From NCBI GenBank assembly GCA_964496975.1, contig CAZCBN010000002.1, positions 1 to 64,000 of the forward strand: a stretch of DNA of 64,000 nucleotides, read 5' to 3'. Shown here one piece after another: positions 17,598 to 25,618 of the stretch. Origin of the DNA: CAZCBN01 sp964496975. GTDB taxonomy: Bacteria > Planctomycetota > Phycisphaerae > Phycisphaerales > UBA1924. A program made the position numbers and the translations under genes. The notes beneath the pieces were generated by a model, which saw only the letters and a program-made list of their open reading frames with translations, was not told the origin of the DNA and did no database searches. Numbering within the stretch: position 1 is the stretch's first letter; each line of letters opens with the position of its first letter.

Positions 17598-18653
17598 ATG
17601 AGTTCCTTCTATCAGTTGGCCTTCGAGCGAGAGATCCGCGAGATCGAGCAGCGCCTGGAAGCGGCGGAGAAGGCCGCGGCCTCGCCCGCCGGGGCGATCG
17701 AGGTGCCCGCACTGGGCGGGGTCTCGGCCGCGGTCGCCGAGCCCTCCGATCTTGACACGCTGCGGCACGAGCACCGCCGAAAGCTCGAAGAGGCGTACGC
17801 CAACCTGACGGCGTGGGACACTGTCCGCGTGGCCCGCCACCCCAAGCGGCCGCAGACGCGGGACTACATCGCTCGCATCTGCCGAGACTTCACCGAGCTG
17901 CACGGCGACCGGCGGTACGGGGACGACCCGGCGATTGTGACGGGGTTTGCGCGCATCGGGCCTTACAAGGTGCTCGTGGTGGGCCACCAAAAGGGCAAGA
18001 CCACGGAAGAAAAGATCAAGTGCCACTTCGGGTGCGCCCACCCGGAGGGGTACCGCAAGGCCCTCGCGAAAATGCAGCTCGCCGAGAAGTTCGGCCTGCC
18101 GATCGTCACGCTGGTGGACACGCCGGGCGCGTACCCGGGCATCGGGGCGGAGCGACGGGGCCAGGCCGAGGCGATCGCGGTGAACCTGCGGGAGATGAGC
18201 CGGCTGCGCACGCCGATCGTCAGTGTGGTGATCGGCGAGGGCGGGAGCGGCGGGGCGCTCGGGATCGCGGTCGCCGACCGGGTGGGCATGATGCAGAACG
18301 CCTGGTACAGCGTCATCAGCCCCGAGGGGTGCGCGGCGATTCTCTGGAAGGCGGCCAACGAGGCGAACAACACCGCGGCCGCCGAAGCGCTGAAGCTGAC
18401 GGCGCGGGCGAACCTGGAACTGGGCGTCATCGACGGCATCATCGAAGAGCCGGTCGGCGCCGCGCACCGCAACCCGGACGGGGCGGCGCAGTTGTTGCAG
18501 GCGTGGATCGTCGGGCAGTTGGATGAACTGGTCGGTCAACCCGAGGAAACCCTCGTGCAACAGCGGTACGAGCGGCTTCGCCGCATCGGGCCGGTGGCGG
18601 AGATCGCGGTGGTGAACGGGAGCGGGTCGGGGGGGGCGGAAGCTGGGGCGTAG
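17598..18653 (+). CDS. accA: Acetyl-CoA carboxylase carboxyltransferase subunit alpha
   Basis: The protein has 351 residues from ATG 17598 (MSSFYQLAFEREI). An N-terminal coiled coil (EREIREIEQRLEAAEKAA) precedes the carboxyltransferase domain with RPQTRDYIARIC, FTELHGDRRYGDDPAIV, VTLVDTPGAYPGIGAE and GEGGSGGALGIAVAD. It transfers carboxyl from carboxybiotin to acetyl-CoA together with AccD, giving malonyl-CoA for fatty acid synthesis. accD is not in the window, as is common. The length is slightly above the E. coli protein (319) because of an insertion between the coiled coil and the domain plus a Gly/Ser-rich tail. Confidence 0.96.
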   Translation: MSSFYQLAFEREIREIEQRLEAAEKAAASPAGAIEVPALGGVSAAVAEPSDLDTLRHEHRRKLEEAYANLTAWDTVRVARHPKRPQTRDYIARICRDFTELHGDRRYGDDPAIVTGFARIGPYKVLVVGHQKGKTTEEKIKCHFGCAHPEGYRKALAKMQLAEKFGLPIVTLVDTPGAYPGIGAERRGQAEAIAVNLREMSRLRTPIVSVVIGEGGSGGALGIAVADRVGMMQNAWYSVISPEGCAAILWKAANEANNTAAAEALKLTARANLELGVIDGIIEEPVGAAHRNPDGAAQLLQAWIVGQLDELVGQPEETLVQQRYERLRRIGPVAEIAVVNGSGSGGAEAGA

Positions 18654-18700
18654 TTTGCCCTATTGTGGTGAGTCTGGGGTGTTCAGGTGGTTCGCTGGCT

Positions 18701-18729
18701 TTGACAGGGCGGGCTGAAGTGGGTAGGTT
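18701..18729 (+). promoter_or_regulatory. Possible sigma-70 promoter of the DksA-like gene
   Basis: A consensus TTGACA (18701-18706) lies 17 bp from TAGGTT (18724-18729), about 57 bp before the GTG start. Confidence 0.4.
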
Positions 18730-18756
18730 TCGCCGCGCGTGGAATCGGTCCGTCAA

Positions 18757-18772
18757 CGGATAACTTTATCCG
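18757..18772. promoter_or_regulatory. Inverted repeat, candidate operator or leader hairpin
   Basis: CGGATAA and TTATCCG form perfect 7-bp arms around CT. The site lies between the putative promoter and the ribosome-binding site GGGGAAG of the DksA-like gene, so it could bind a repressor or fold in the mRNA. Confidence 0.45.
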
Positions 18773-18785
18773 CTGGGGAAGACGG

Positions 18786-20117
18786 GTGGCGAAAGACTCT
18801 CGGAAAGCGGGGACGAAGAAGGCGGCGGCGGGGGGAACGGCTCCCCGACGAGCGACCGCGGCGGCGCGCGCGGGTGCGGCGGCCCGCACCCCGAGCAAGC
18901 CCAGCGCCGCGGCGAAAAAGCCGGCCGCGGGTGCCGCCAAGACAACCACGAGCCCGGCGGCCAAAACAGGCCAAGGCACGAAGCCCCGCGCGGCGAAGCC
19001 GACGCCGGCCGCGAAATCGGGCGGCGGTGCCGGGGCCAAGGCGGCGGCGGCGGGGAAGACGGCTCCGGCCAAGCCTGGTGCTGTGAAGGTTTCGTCGGCG
19101 AAGGCGGGCGCGGCCAAGACCGCAGCCCCGAAGGCGGCGGCCCCCAAGGCGGGGGCGACGAAGGCCCCGGCTGCGACATCGAGCGGCGGCAAGACGCCCG
19201 CGGCCAAGGGTGGCGGCGCGAGCTCCGAAACGGCGAAGGTCGCGGCGCTGGCCGCGGGTGCCGGCGAGGCGACGGGCAAGCCGTCGGCGACGAAGCCCGG
19301 TTCGGGCAAGTCCGGTTCGGACAAGACCGGGGCGGGCAAGTCGGGCGGGGGCAAGTCTGCGTCGGCGAAGGCGCCTGCGGGCAAGTCGTCTGTGCCGAAG
19401 GGCCCGGCGGAAAAGCCGAGCGTCGACGGCAAGGCTGGCGCGACCGCGGCGGCGGCGGGCGTTGACGCGGCGGCGGCCTTGGGCGACGCTGCAGCGGGCG
19501 ACGGGGCAGGCGCGGGAGCGGGCGACTCGAAGAAGCCGGCGCGGAAGGGCATCACGATTGTGTCGAAGGGGCCGCCGCGGAAGAAGAAGGCGAGCAAGCC
19601 CTCGACGGTGTTCCCGGTGACGTCGGCGCCGCTGGTCGGGCCGGGGTCGGCGGTGCGGCGTCCGCTGATTCCGTCGGGGTCGTCGGCGTTGAAGTCGGAG
19701 TCGCTCGCGACGGCGGACGGGGACCCGTCGAAGCGGAAATCCCCCTTCAACAAGCGCGACCTCACGCGGTTCCACGAGCGGCTGCTGGCGAAGCGGGCGG
19801 AGCTTCTGGGCGACGTGGCGACGATGGAAGAGGAAGCGTTGATGGGCAGCTCGGGCGACCTGAGCCACCTGCCGCAGCATATGGCCGAGCAGGGGTCGGA
19901 CAGCTACGGGCGGACGCTCTCGCTCAATCTCGCGGCGGCGGACCGGAGGCTGATCCGCGAGGTGGACGCGGCGTTGCAGCGGATCGAGGACGGGACGTTC
20001 GGCCTGTGCGAGCTGACGGGCAAGCCGATCGGGGCAGCGCGGCTTGAGGAGTTGCCTTGGGCGCGGTATTCGATCGAGGCGGCGCGGGCGATGGAGCGCG
20101 GGGCGAGCCCGGCGTGA
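18786..20117 (+). CDS. DksA/TraR-like protein with a long histone-H1-like basic arm
   Basis: The protein has 443 residues from GTG 18786, with GGGGAAG five bases upstream. Residues 2 to about 260 are low-complexity Ala/Lys/Pro/Gly repeats (AAKPAP-, KSG-type), very like the C-terminal tail of histone H1 and of bacterial H1-like nucleoid proteins. The last 120 residues are DksA/TraR-like: a coiled-coil hairpin (FHERLLAKRAELLGDVATME) followed by FGLCELTGKPIGAARLEELP. Only one of the four zinc-binding Cys of classical DksA is left (second is Thr; the last pair is absent). DksA proteins act on RNA polymerase through its secondary channel; an added DNA-binding arm would tether it to DNA (inference). 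The stop overlaps the lspA start (GTGA). Confidence 0.7.
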   Translation: MAKDSRKAGTKKAAAGGTAPRRATAAARAGAAARTPSKPSAAAKKPAAGAAKTTTSPAAKTGQGTKPRAAKPTPAAKSGGGAGAKAAAAGKTAPAKPGAVKVSSAKAGAAKTAAPKAAAPKAGATKAPAATSSGGKTPAAKGGGASSETAKVAALAAGAGEATGKPSATKPGSGKSGSDKTGAGKSGGGKSASAKAPAGKSSVPKGPAEKPSVDGKAGATAAAAGVDAAAALGDAAAGDGAGAGAGDSKKPARKGITIVSKGPPRKKKASKPSTVFPVTSAPLVGPGSAVRRPLIPSGSSALKSESLATADGDPSKRKSPFNKRDLTRFHERLLAKRAELLGDVATMEEEALMGSSGDLSHLPQHMAEQGSDSYGRTLSLNLAAADRRLIREVDAALQRIEDGTFGLCELTGKPIGAARLEELPWARYSIEAARAMERGASPA

Positions 20118-20968
20118 CCGAGGCCGGCGTGAAGGCTCCCGCGGACGACCAGGACGGGCGGGATGTGGCGTCCGTCGGCGCGGTCGCCGGGGCTCTCGGT
20201 GGTGCCCGCGATGTGGCTGGGTCGGCGTGGCGGAGCGGCCGCGCGTGGGCCGTGCTGCTCGGCGCGGTGGTGCTCGGCACAGCGGCGGATCTTTGGAGCA
20301 AGGGGGCGGCGTTTGGGTGGATCGCGGATGCGCCGGTGGTCATTCGCCGCGCGGAGGCGTTGTCGGTTCGGCCGCTGAGCCGGTTGCTGCCCGAGCATGA
20401 CCCGGTGGTGGCGGTGCCGGGTGTGCTTGAGTTCACGCTGGTGCTGAACCCGGGGGCGGTGTTCGGGCTGGGGGCCGGGCTTCGGTGGGTGTTTGTGGCG
20501 TTCACGCTGCTCGCGCTGGCCTTCGGGGGGTACCTGTTCGCGGCGTGGACCACGCGGCGTGACACGGCGGCGCACGCGGGGATCGGCCTGCTGCTGGCGG
20601 GTGGGCTCGGGAACTTGTACGACCGGCTCGTCTTCGGCTGCGTGCGGGACTTCATTCACCCGCTGCCCGGGCTGCGGCTGCCGTTTGGGCTTCGGTGGCC
20701 CAGCGGGAGCGACGAGGTGTGGCCCTACGTGAGCAACGTCGCGGACCTGTGGCTGATCATTGGGATCGTGGCGTTGGTGTGGGTGAGCCTGAGCGGGGGC
20801 AGCGGGGCGGCGCGGCCTGCGGCGGGTCACGCGGGTCACGCGGATGACGGACGGCGCGGGCAGGCTGAACCGGGCGGGCAGGCTGAACCGGGCGGGGAGG
20901 CTGCCTCGGGCGGGGAGGGTGCATCAGGCCGGGGGGAAGGGGCCGGCGGGCTCGGCGCCGGGGTGTGA
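20114..20968 (+). CDS. lspA: Lipoprotein signal peptidase (signal peptidase II)
   Basis: The GTG at 20114 overlaps the previous stop and gives 284 residues; GTG 20129 is an alternative. Four membrane segments follow a 37-residue hydrophilic leader: WAVLLGAVVLGTAADLW, then NPGAVFGLGAG with its following helix, LLLAGGLGNLYDRLVF, and VADLWLIIGIVALVWV. The two catalytic Asp are in NLYDR and SNVAD, as in family A8. It cuts prolipoproteins before the lipid-modified Cys, and several lipoproteins are encoded nearby. The C-terminal tail of about 55 residues is a Gly/Ala/Glu repeat from 17-18-bp tandem repeats; it is not part of the family and overlaps the end of the convergent gene by 45 bp. In planctomycetes lspA commonly follows a DksA/TraR-like gene. 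Confidence 0.92.
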   Translation: MTEAGVKAPADDQDGRDVASVGAVAGALGGARDVAGSAWRSGRAWAVLLGAVVLGTAADLWSKGAAFGWIADAPVVIRRAEALSVRPLSRLLPEHDPVVAVPGVLEFTLVLNPGAVFGLGAGLRWVFVAFTLLALAFGGYLFAAWTTRRDTAAHAGIGLLLAGGLGNLYDRLVFGCVRDFIHPLPGLRLPFGLRWPSGSDEVWPYVSNVADLWLIIGIVALVWVSLSGGSGAARPAAGHAGHADDGRRGQAEPGGQAEPGGEAASGGEGASGRGEGAGGLGAGV

Positions 20969-21946
20969 CGCCTCGGCGTGCGGCGCGGTGGCGAGGTGCT
21001 GAGCGCGGGCGTGCTCGCGGAGGCTCTCGATCATGCCGCGGACCTCGGCGGCCATGCGGGTGTTGGGGAAGTTCTGGATGATGCGTTCGCCGACGGACGC
21101 GGCGCGGCGGAAGTCTTTGTCCTGGATGGCGATTTTGAACTGGACGCCGAGGTTCTCGCGGGCCTTGCCGATGACGCCGCGGGCGAGCTCGACGTATGGC
21201 TCGGCCTCGGACTCGGTGAGGTAGTGGTCGAGCTGCTTGAGGAGCTCCATCGCGTCGTCGAGGCGTTCCTCGGTTGCGGCGTTGAGGAAGCGGCGCTCGA
21301 GCTCGTGCTTGTAGCGGTTGCGGGCGTCCTCGATGCGGCGGGGGAGGGAGGCGGCGCGCGGGCTGTCTGGGAAGAGCCGGGCGATGCGGTCGGCCTCGGC
21401 CAGCGCGGCGGGCCAGTCTCGGCGGCCGACGAGCAGGTCGAGTTGCTGGACGGCGTCGCTTACTTTTCGATCGGTGTCGGTGGCGCGCGCGAGGTCGATG
21501 CGGGCCCGGAACTCTTCGGCGTCGGCGCGGTAGCCGAAGCGGTCGGCGAGCTCGTGGACCAGGGTGTCGGCGGCGGACCAGTCGCCGGCGGCGAGGTCTT
21601 CCTCGATAGCCCTGCGGAGGATGTTGCGCTCGCGGGCACGGTTGATGACGCGGCGGGCGTCGTCGGAGAGGGCCTGCTGCTCGCTCAGGCGGTCGACGGC
21701 GGCGGCGAGATCGTGGATGCGGCGCGCAAGCTCGGCGGTTTGGGCGCGGGCCTCTCGCCGGACGACGAGGGCGACGGGGAGGGTGGCGAGGGTGGTGACG
21801 AGGCCGATGCCGCCGACCGCGGCGAGGGCCTCGTCGCGTTCGATGAGCGCGACGACGAGCGCGGCGGCGGTGACGAGCGCAAGGGAGGCGTAGAGCGTGA
21901 GGACCCAGTACGACTCGCCGACGGGGCGTGCGGCGGGGGTTGGCAT
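20924..21946 (-). CDS. Membrane-anchored helical-repeat (TPR-like) protein
   Basis: The protein has 340 residues. Two membrane helices at about 14-33 and 40-60 are joined by a short loop, then comes a coiled coil (AELARRIHDLAAAVDRLSEQ) and a long helical region with TPR-like units (DWPAALAEADRIARLFPDSP; DFRRAASVGERIIQNFPNT). The pattern suggests an inner-membrane protein with a large soluble helical domain for protein contacts. I recognise no catalytic residues. Its last 45 bases overlap the end of the convergent lspA gene. Confidence 0.65.
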   Translation of the reverse strand: MPTPAARPVGESYWVLTLYASLALVTAAALVVALIERDEALAAVGGIGLVTTLATLPVALVVRREARAQTAELARRIHDLAAAVDRLSEQQALSDDARRVINRARERNILRRAIEEDLAAGDWSAADTLVHELADRFGYRADAEEFRARIDLARATDTDRKVSDAVQQLDLLVGRRDWPAALAEADRIARLFPDSPRAASLPRRIEDARNRYKHELERRFLNAATEERLDDAMELLKQLDHYLTESEAEPYVELARGVIGKARENLGVQFKIAIQDKDFRRAASVGERIIQNFPNTRMAAEVRGMIESLREHARAQHLATAPHAEASHPGAEPAGPFPPA

Positions 21947-22012
21947 GGGGGGCCTCCGGTGGCGTTGTCTCGGTGCGCGGGCTCGGGCGGGGCGGGGGCC
22001 GGGGAGGGCGTG

Positions 22013-22381
22013 TCAGCTTCCCGGGGTGTCGCTGCCGCAGTTTCGGGTGACGGGGACGAGGCAGAGGAAGCGGAGGCCCTGGACAGGGTGGGCCTTGAAC
22101 TGGTGCTCCTGGTCGGCGGGGACGTAGATCACGTCGCCCGCGCGGATGGGTCGCTCGGCGCCCTCGAGGAGGACGGTGCCGGCGCCCTCGACGATGAAGA
22201 CCTCGTGCTCGTAGTCGTGGCTGTGGCGGGGGGTGTTGCCGCCGGGCTTGACCTTGAACTGGCGGAGGGCGAAGTTCGGGGCGCCGTCGTTGCGTCCGAC
22301 CATGACGGCCATGTCGGCGCCGTTGACGCCCTCCATCTGCACGGGGGCGAGGGGGACGTCGTTGATGTTTCGGATGAGCAT
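22013..22381 (-). CDS. Small cupin-domain protein
   Basis: A 122-residue single-domain cupin. Cupin motif 1 is PRHSHDYEHEVFIVEGAG and gives His, His, Glu as metal ligands; motif 2 is GDVIYVPADQEHQFKAH with the final His. All four ligands are present. It starts at ATG 22381 and is divergent from the metallo-hydrolase gene. Such small cupins are sugar isomerases, dioxygenases or sensors, and the exact role is not clear. Confidence 0.8.
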   Translation of the reverse strand: MLIRNINDVPLAPVQMEGVNGADMAVMVGRNDGAPNFALRQFKVKPGGNTPRHSHDYEHEVFIVEGAGTVLLEGAERPIRAGDVIYVPADQEHQFKAHPVQGLRFLCLVPVTRNCGSDTPGS

Positions 22382-22442
22382 GGTGCGTTCCGTGGGTCTA
22401 TCGTGCGAGCGGACCGCGGATTGTAGAGCAATGGGGGTGGCG

Positions 22443-23138
22443 ATGACGGCTTCAGACGGCGGGGCTCGCGTGGGCGTGAAGGGCTTTGCGCTGGGCGACT
22501 ACGGGACACACAGCTATGTCGTGCGGCTTTCGGAGGCCGGGGAGGCGGGGCGTCTGTCGCGGCGGTGCTGGATCGTTGACTGCGGGGACCGGCCCGGGGC
22601 GGTGCTCTCGCACCTGTCGCAGGAGGGCCTGACGCCCGAGACGGTGGTGCTGACGCACGCGCACTGGGACCACATCGCGGGGCTCTTTGAGCTGCGCGCG
22701 GCGTTCCCGGCGTGCCGGATCATCATTCATGAGGCAGAGTCGGCGTGGCTCGACGACCCGCTGCTGAACCTCAGCGAGCTGGCGCCGCGCGTCGTGACGG
22801 CGCCGCCCGCGGACGAGGTGCTGCGCGGGGCGGGCGGTGAGATCGAGCTGTGCGGGCGGCGATGGCGGTGGCTCCACACGCCGGGGCACTCGCCGGGCGG
22901 GGTCTCGCTGCTCGACGCGGCGCCGGAGCGGGCGACGATGGTGTTCGGCGGGGACTGCCTGTTCCAGGGCTCGATCGGCCGGACGGATCTTCCGGGCGGG
23001 GACGCGGCGGGACTCGAGCGCAGCGTGCGGCGGCTCTACCGCGAGCTCGCGGACTCGGTCGTCGTCTTCCCGGGGCACGGGCCGCGCACGACGATCGGGG
23101 CGGAGAAGGCGGGGAATCCGTACGTGCGGCCGGAGTGA
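22443..23138 (+). CDS. Metallo-beta-lactamase-fold hydrolase (glyoxalase II-like)
   Basis: The ATG at 22443 has GGGGGTGG just upstream; the in-frame ATG at 22431 is possible. The protein has 231 residues. Metal ligands are complete: THAHWDH, the His in HTPGHSPGG, Asp in GGDCLFQGSIGRTD and the last His in FPGHGP. The layout matches stand-alone glyoxalase-II-like enzymes (YcbL type) that hydrolyse thioesters such as S-lactoylglutathione analogues. It converges on the nitrilase gene 35 bp away. Confidence 0.85.
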   Translation: MTASDGGARVGVKGFALGDYGTHSYVVRLSEAGEAGRLSRRCWIVDCGDRPGAVLSHLSQEGLTPETVVLTHAHWDHIAGLFELRAAFPACRIIIHEAESAWLDDPLLNLSELAPRVVTAPPADEVLRGAGGEIELCGRRWRWLHTPGHSPGGVSLLDAAPERATMVFGGDCLFQGSIGRTDLPGGDAAGLERSVRRLYRELADSVVVFPGHGPRTTIGAEKAGNPYVRPE

Positions 23139-23173
23139 ACCGGCGCGGCGGGGCTGCGCACAACGGTGCGGGG

Positions 23174-24139
23174 TCAGGTGGTCTCGGGCTCCGCGGCGCG
23201 GCGGGTGCCGTGGCGGACGTTGAACGTGAAGAGGTCGGGCCGGCTGTAGTGGCCCGTGACGTCGAGCGTCATGGCCTCGCGATCGATAAGCGACAGGTCG
23301 ATGTCGGCGATGATGGTGGTCTCTTCGTCGAGCACGGGGCCGGCGAGGTAGGAGCCGTCGGGCGCGATGATGGCGCTGCCGCCGCGGAGGATGATGTCGT
23401 CGGTGTGGAGGCCCTCGCGGCGGGCCATGCCGGCGGGCAGGTGCTGGCCCGCCCGCTGGATCTGCCCCACGGCGAGCACGAAGCACCGCGCTTCGAAGGC
23501 GTATTGCCGGCTCGCGATCTGGTGCATTTCGTGCACCCAGGGCCAGACGGCGACGTGGATCTGCTCGCGGCTTTCGTGCAGGGCCTGCCGTGCGAGGGGC
23601 ATCCAGTGCTCCCAGCAAACAAGGCCGCCGACGCGGCCCGCGGCGGTCTGCACGGCCCGCAGGCCGTCGGCGTCGCCCGGGCCCCAGATGCATCGCTCGG
23701 TGTACGTGGGGACGAGCTTTCGGTGATGGTTCACGAGGCGGCCGGTGGCGTCGTAGGTGAGAAGGCTGTTGTAGAGCGTGGCGTGGCCCGGTCCCTGGTC
23801 CACGCGTTCGGAGCAGCCGACGACGAGGACCACGCCCGTGGCGCGGGCGACCTCGGCGAGCATGCGGTCCAGCTCGCCGCCGACGGCGACGCTCGCGGCG
23901 CGGTAACGGGCGAACTCGGCCTTGGTCGTGGGCTCGCCCCAGAGCAGCGAGCCCGGGCAATGGTCGATCCACGCGGGGTAGCCGGGCAGCCACGTCTCCC
24001 CCACCGCGACGAGGCCGACGCCGCGACGCGCCGCGTCCGCGGCCAGGTCGCCCAGCTTGCGGATGGACTGCGCGGCATCGCCCGCGGCGGGCGAGGTCTG
24101 CAGGATGGCGACGCGGAGAGATCGGGGGGAATCTGGCAT
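23174..24139 (-). CDS. Nitrilase (carbon-nitrogen hydrolase, branch 1)
   Basis: The protein has 321 residues and a complete Glu-Lys-Cys triad: Glu48 in VGETWLPGYP, Lys in HHRKLVPTYTERCIWGPGD and the nucleophile Cys in GGLVCWEHWMPL. The extended KLVPTYTER...WGPGD and CWEHWMP signatures are those of true nitrilases, which convert organic nitriles directly to carboxylic acid plus ammonia, rather than of amidases or NAD synthetase domains. It is cytoplasmic, with no signal peptide. Natural substrate is unknown. No nitrile-producing genes (aldoxime dehydratase) are seen nearby. Confidence 0.88.
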   Translation of the reverse strand: MPDSPRSLRVAILQTSPAAGDAAQSIRKLGDLAADAARRGVGLVAVGETWLPGYPAWIDHCPGSLLWGEPTTKAEFARYRAASVAVGGELDRMLAEVARATGVVLVVGCSERVDQGPGHATLYNSLLTYDATGRLVNHHRKLVPTYTERCIWGPGDADGLRAVQTAAGRVGGLVCWEHWMPLARQALHESREQIHVAVWPWVHEMHQIASRQYAFEARCFVLAVGQIQRAGQHLPAGMARREGLHTDDIILRGGSAIIAPDGSYLAGPVLDEETTIIADIDLSLIDREAMTLDVTGHYSRPDLFTFNVRHGTRRAAEPETT

Positions 24140-24243
24140 GCGGGTCTCGAGAGGGTTGACTCGGTGCGGGCACGCTCTGCTCGGGCTGCGGTGGACGTCA
24201 TCTCGTTGGGCCGGGGCGCGTCATGGGGCAGCGTCTTCGAGCA

Positions 24244-24270
24244 GGCTACTGGCTACTGGCTACTGGCTGT
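24244..24270. repeat. 7-bp tandem repeat in a spacer
   Basis: GGCTACT is repeated three times followed by a degenerate copy, in the 274-bp spacer (24140-24413) upstream of the nitrilase start. An 11-bp direct repeat CACCGAGCGGC also lies here (24304 and 24360). Confidence 0.7.
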
Positions 24271-24413
24271 TGACCGCTGACTTCTGCCTCGCGGGTGCGG
24301 GGCACACCGAGCGGCCCCAGTGTTCGGCGTTCATCGGCCGGGCCGTACGCGGAGGACAACACCGAGCGGCATGCGGATGTTCCCGCAAGAACCACCGCGG
24401 ACCGCGGCGCTGG

Positions 24414-25580
24414 CTATCGCCCGAGATACCGAGCAAGCACGGCCCGCGCGTGGGCGACGTCGGCCGCGTGCTCCACCAGCACCCGGCCGTCGGCGAAGAT
24501 CGTCATGGACACGGGACGCTCCGGGGCCTCGGGATCGGCGGGCGCGGCGGGAAAGTCCGCGCGGAGAAAGAACCGGGTGAGACGGGTGGCGGCCGAAGGG
24601 GCAAGACGCGCGGCGATCTCGCGCAGATCGGGCCGTGCCGCATCGGGCGGTGGGGAAAACTGCACCGCGTCGCGCCCGCACAGGGCAACGGTCGCGGCGC
24701 CGCGGTCGCCGCGCAGGAACTCAAAGTCGCGCCTCGCGCAGCAGGGGCACGCAGGATCCGGCGCGGCATCCGCGCCGACGGTACGCCAGCGGAGGGCCCA
24801 CGCGTCAATCTGGTGCAGCGCTGGCTGCCCGGTTGCTCCGCCGCTCGATGACGCGGGGTCCTGTGTCAGAATCTTGAGCGCGATCGCCGCCTGCATCCCC
24901 GCGACGAGCGAGATGAGCGGGCCGAAGACGCCCACGGTGTCGCACGTCGGCTGGACGCCGCCCGGCGGCTCTGGGCAGATGCAGCGAAGGCACGGCGTGG
25001 AACGGGGGCCCGCGCCGCTTCGGGCCGCGTGCTCGACCGCGAACACCGAGCCGACCGTCCCGACGGCGCCGCCGAAGACGATGGGCGTTTCGTGCGCGAC
25101 GGCGAGGTCGTTCAGCAGATAGCGCGTGTCAAAGTTGTCCAACCCGTCGACGATGACGCCAGGCGGCCCGAGATCGCCTCGCACCACGAGGCTCTCGGCG
25201 TTGCGGTGCGTCAGGTCGGCGACAACGGGGCGGACGGTGATCTGCGAGTTGACCTGGGCCACTCTCGCCGCCGCGGCTTCGGCCTTTGCGCTGCGCTGCT
25301 GAGCGTCGGCTTCGGTAAAGAGCGTCTGCCGCTGCAGGTTCGTTGGCTCGACCAGGTCGCGGTCGATCACCGTGATGCGGCCGACGCCGGCGCGGGCCAA
25401 CAGATCCACCGCCACGCACCCCAGCGCGCCGCAACCAACGACGACCGCGTGAGCACGGCCCAGCCGCTCCTGGCCGGCGGGGCCGATTTCCTTCAGTGCG
25501 GCCTGCCTGTGATAGCGGTCCGCGAACGCGCGGAGGGCTCGGTCGCCAGGCTCGGGCTGCTGCGTGTCCGCTGGGGGCAT
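24414..25580 (-). CDS. E1-like adenylyltransferase (ThiF/MoeB/HesA family) with C-terminal extension
   Basis: The protein has 388 residues. It has RYHRQAALKEIGPAGQERL, the nucleotide-binding VVGCGALGCVAVDLLARAGVG, DRDLVEPTNLQRQTLF, and the acceptor region TCDTVGVFGPL with the conserved Cys. Two CxxC pairs (CLRCICPEP and CPCC) form the structural zinc site. MoeB/ThiF enzymes adenylate the C-terminal Gly of a ubiquitin-like sulfur carrier (MoaD, ThiS). The last 80 residues, RFFLRADF...VSMTIFADGRVLV, form a small C-terminal domain; in many MoeB homologues this place is taken by a rhodanese domain, and no rhodanese Cys loop is seen. It follows tadD by 38 bp on the same strand, so it may be read from the tad transcript. 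Confidence 0.82.
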   Translation of the reverse strand: MPPADTQQPEPGDRALRAFADRYHRQAALKEIGPAGQERLGRAHAVVVGCGALGCVAVDLLARAGVGRITVIDRDLVEPTNLQRQTLFTEADAQQRSAKAEAAAARVAQVNSQITVRPVVADLTHRNAESLVVRGDLGPPGVIVDGLDNFDTRYLLNDLAVAHETPIVFGGAVGTVGSVFAVEHAARSGAGPRSTPCLRCICPEPPGGVQPTCDTVGVFGPLISLVAGMQAAIALKILTQDPASSSGGATGQPALHQIDAWALRWRTVGADAAPDPACPCCARRDFEFLRGDRGAATVALCGRDAVQFSPPPDAARPDLREIAARLAPSAATRLTRFFLRADFPAAPADPEAPERPVSMTIFADGRVLVEHAADVAHARAVLARYLGR

Positions 25581-25618
25581 GCGGCAACGCTAGGCCCCGA
25601 CGCGCCCCCGCTGCACGG

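Noticed and set aside
24244..24270. CRISPR-like repeats
   Set aside because: The units are 7 bp without spacers, so this is a simple tandem repeat. No cas gene or longer array is seen in the window.
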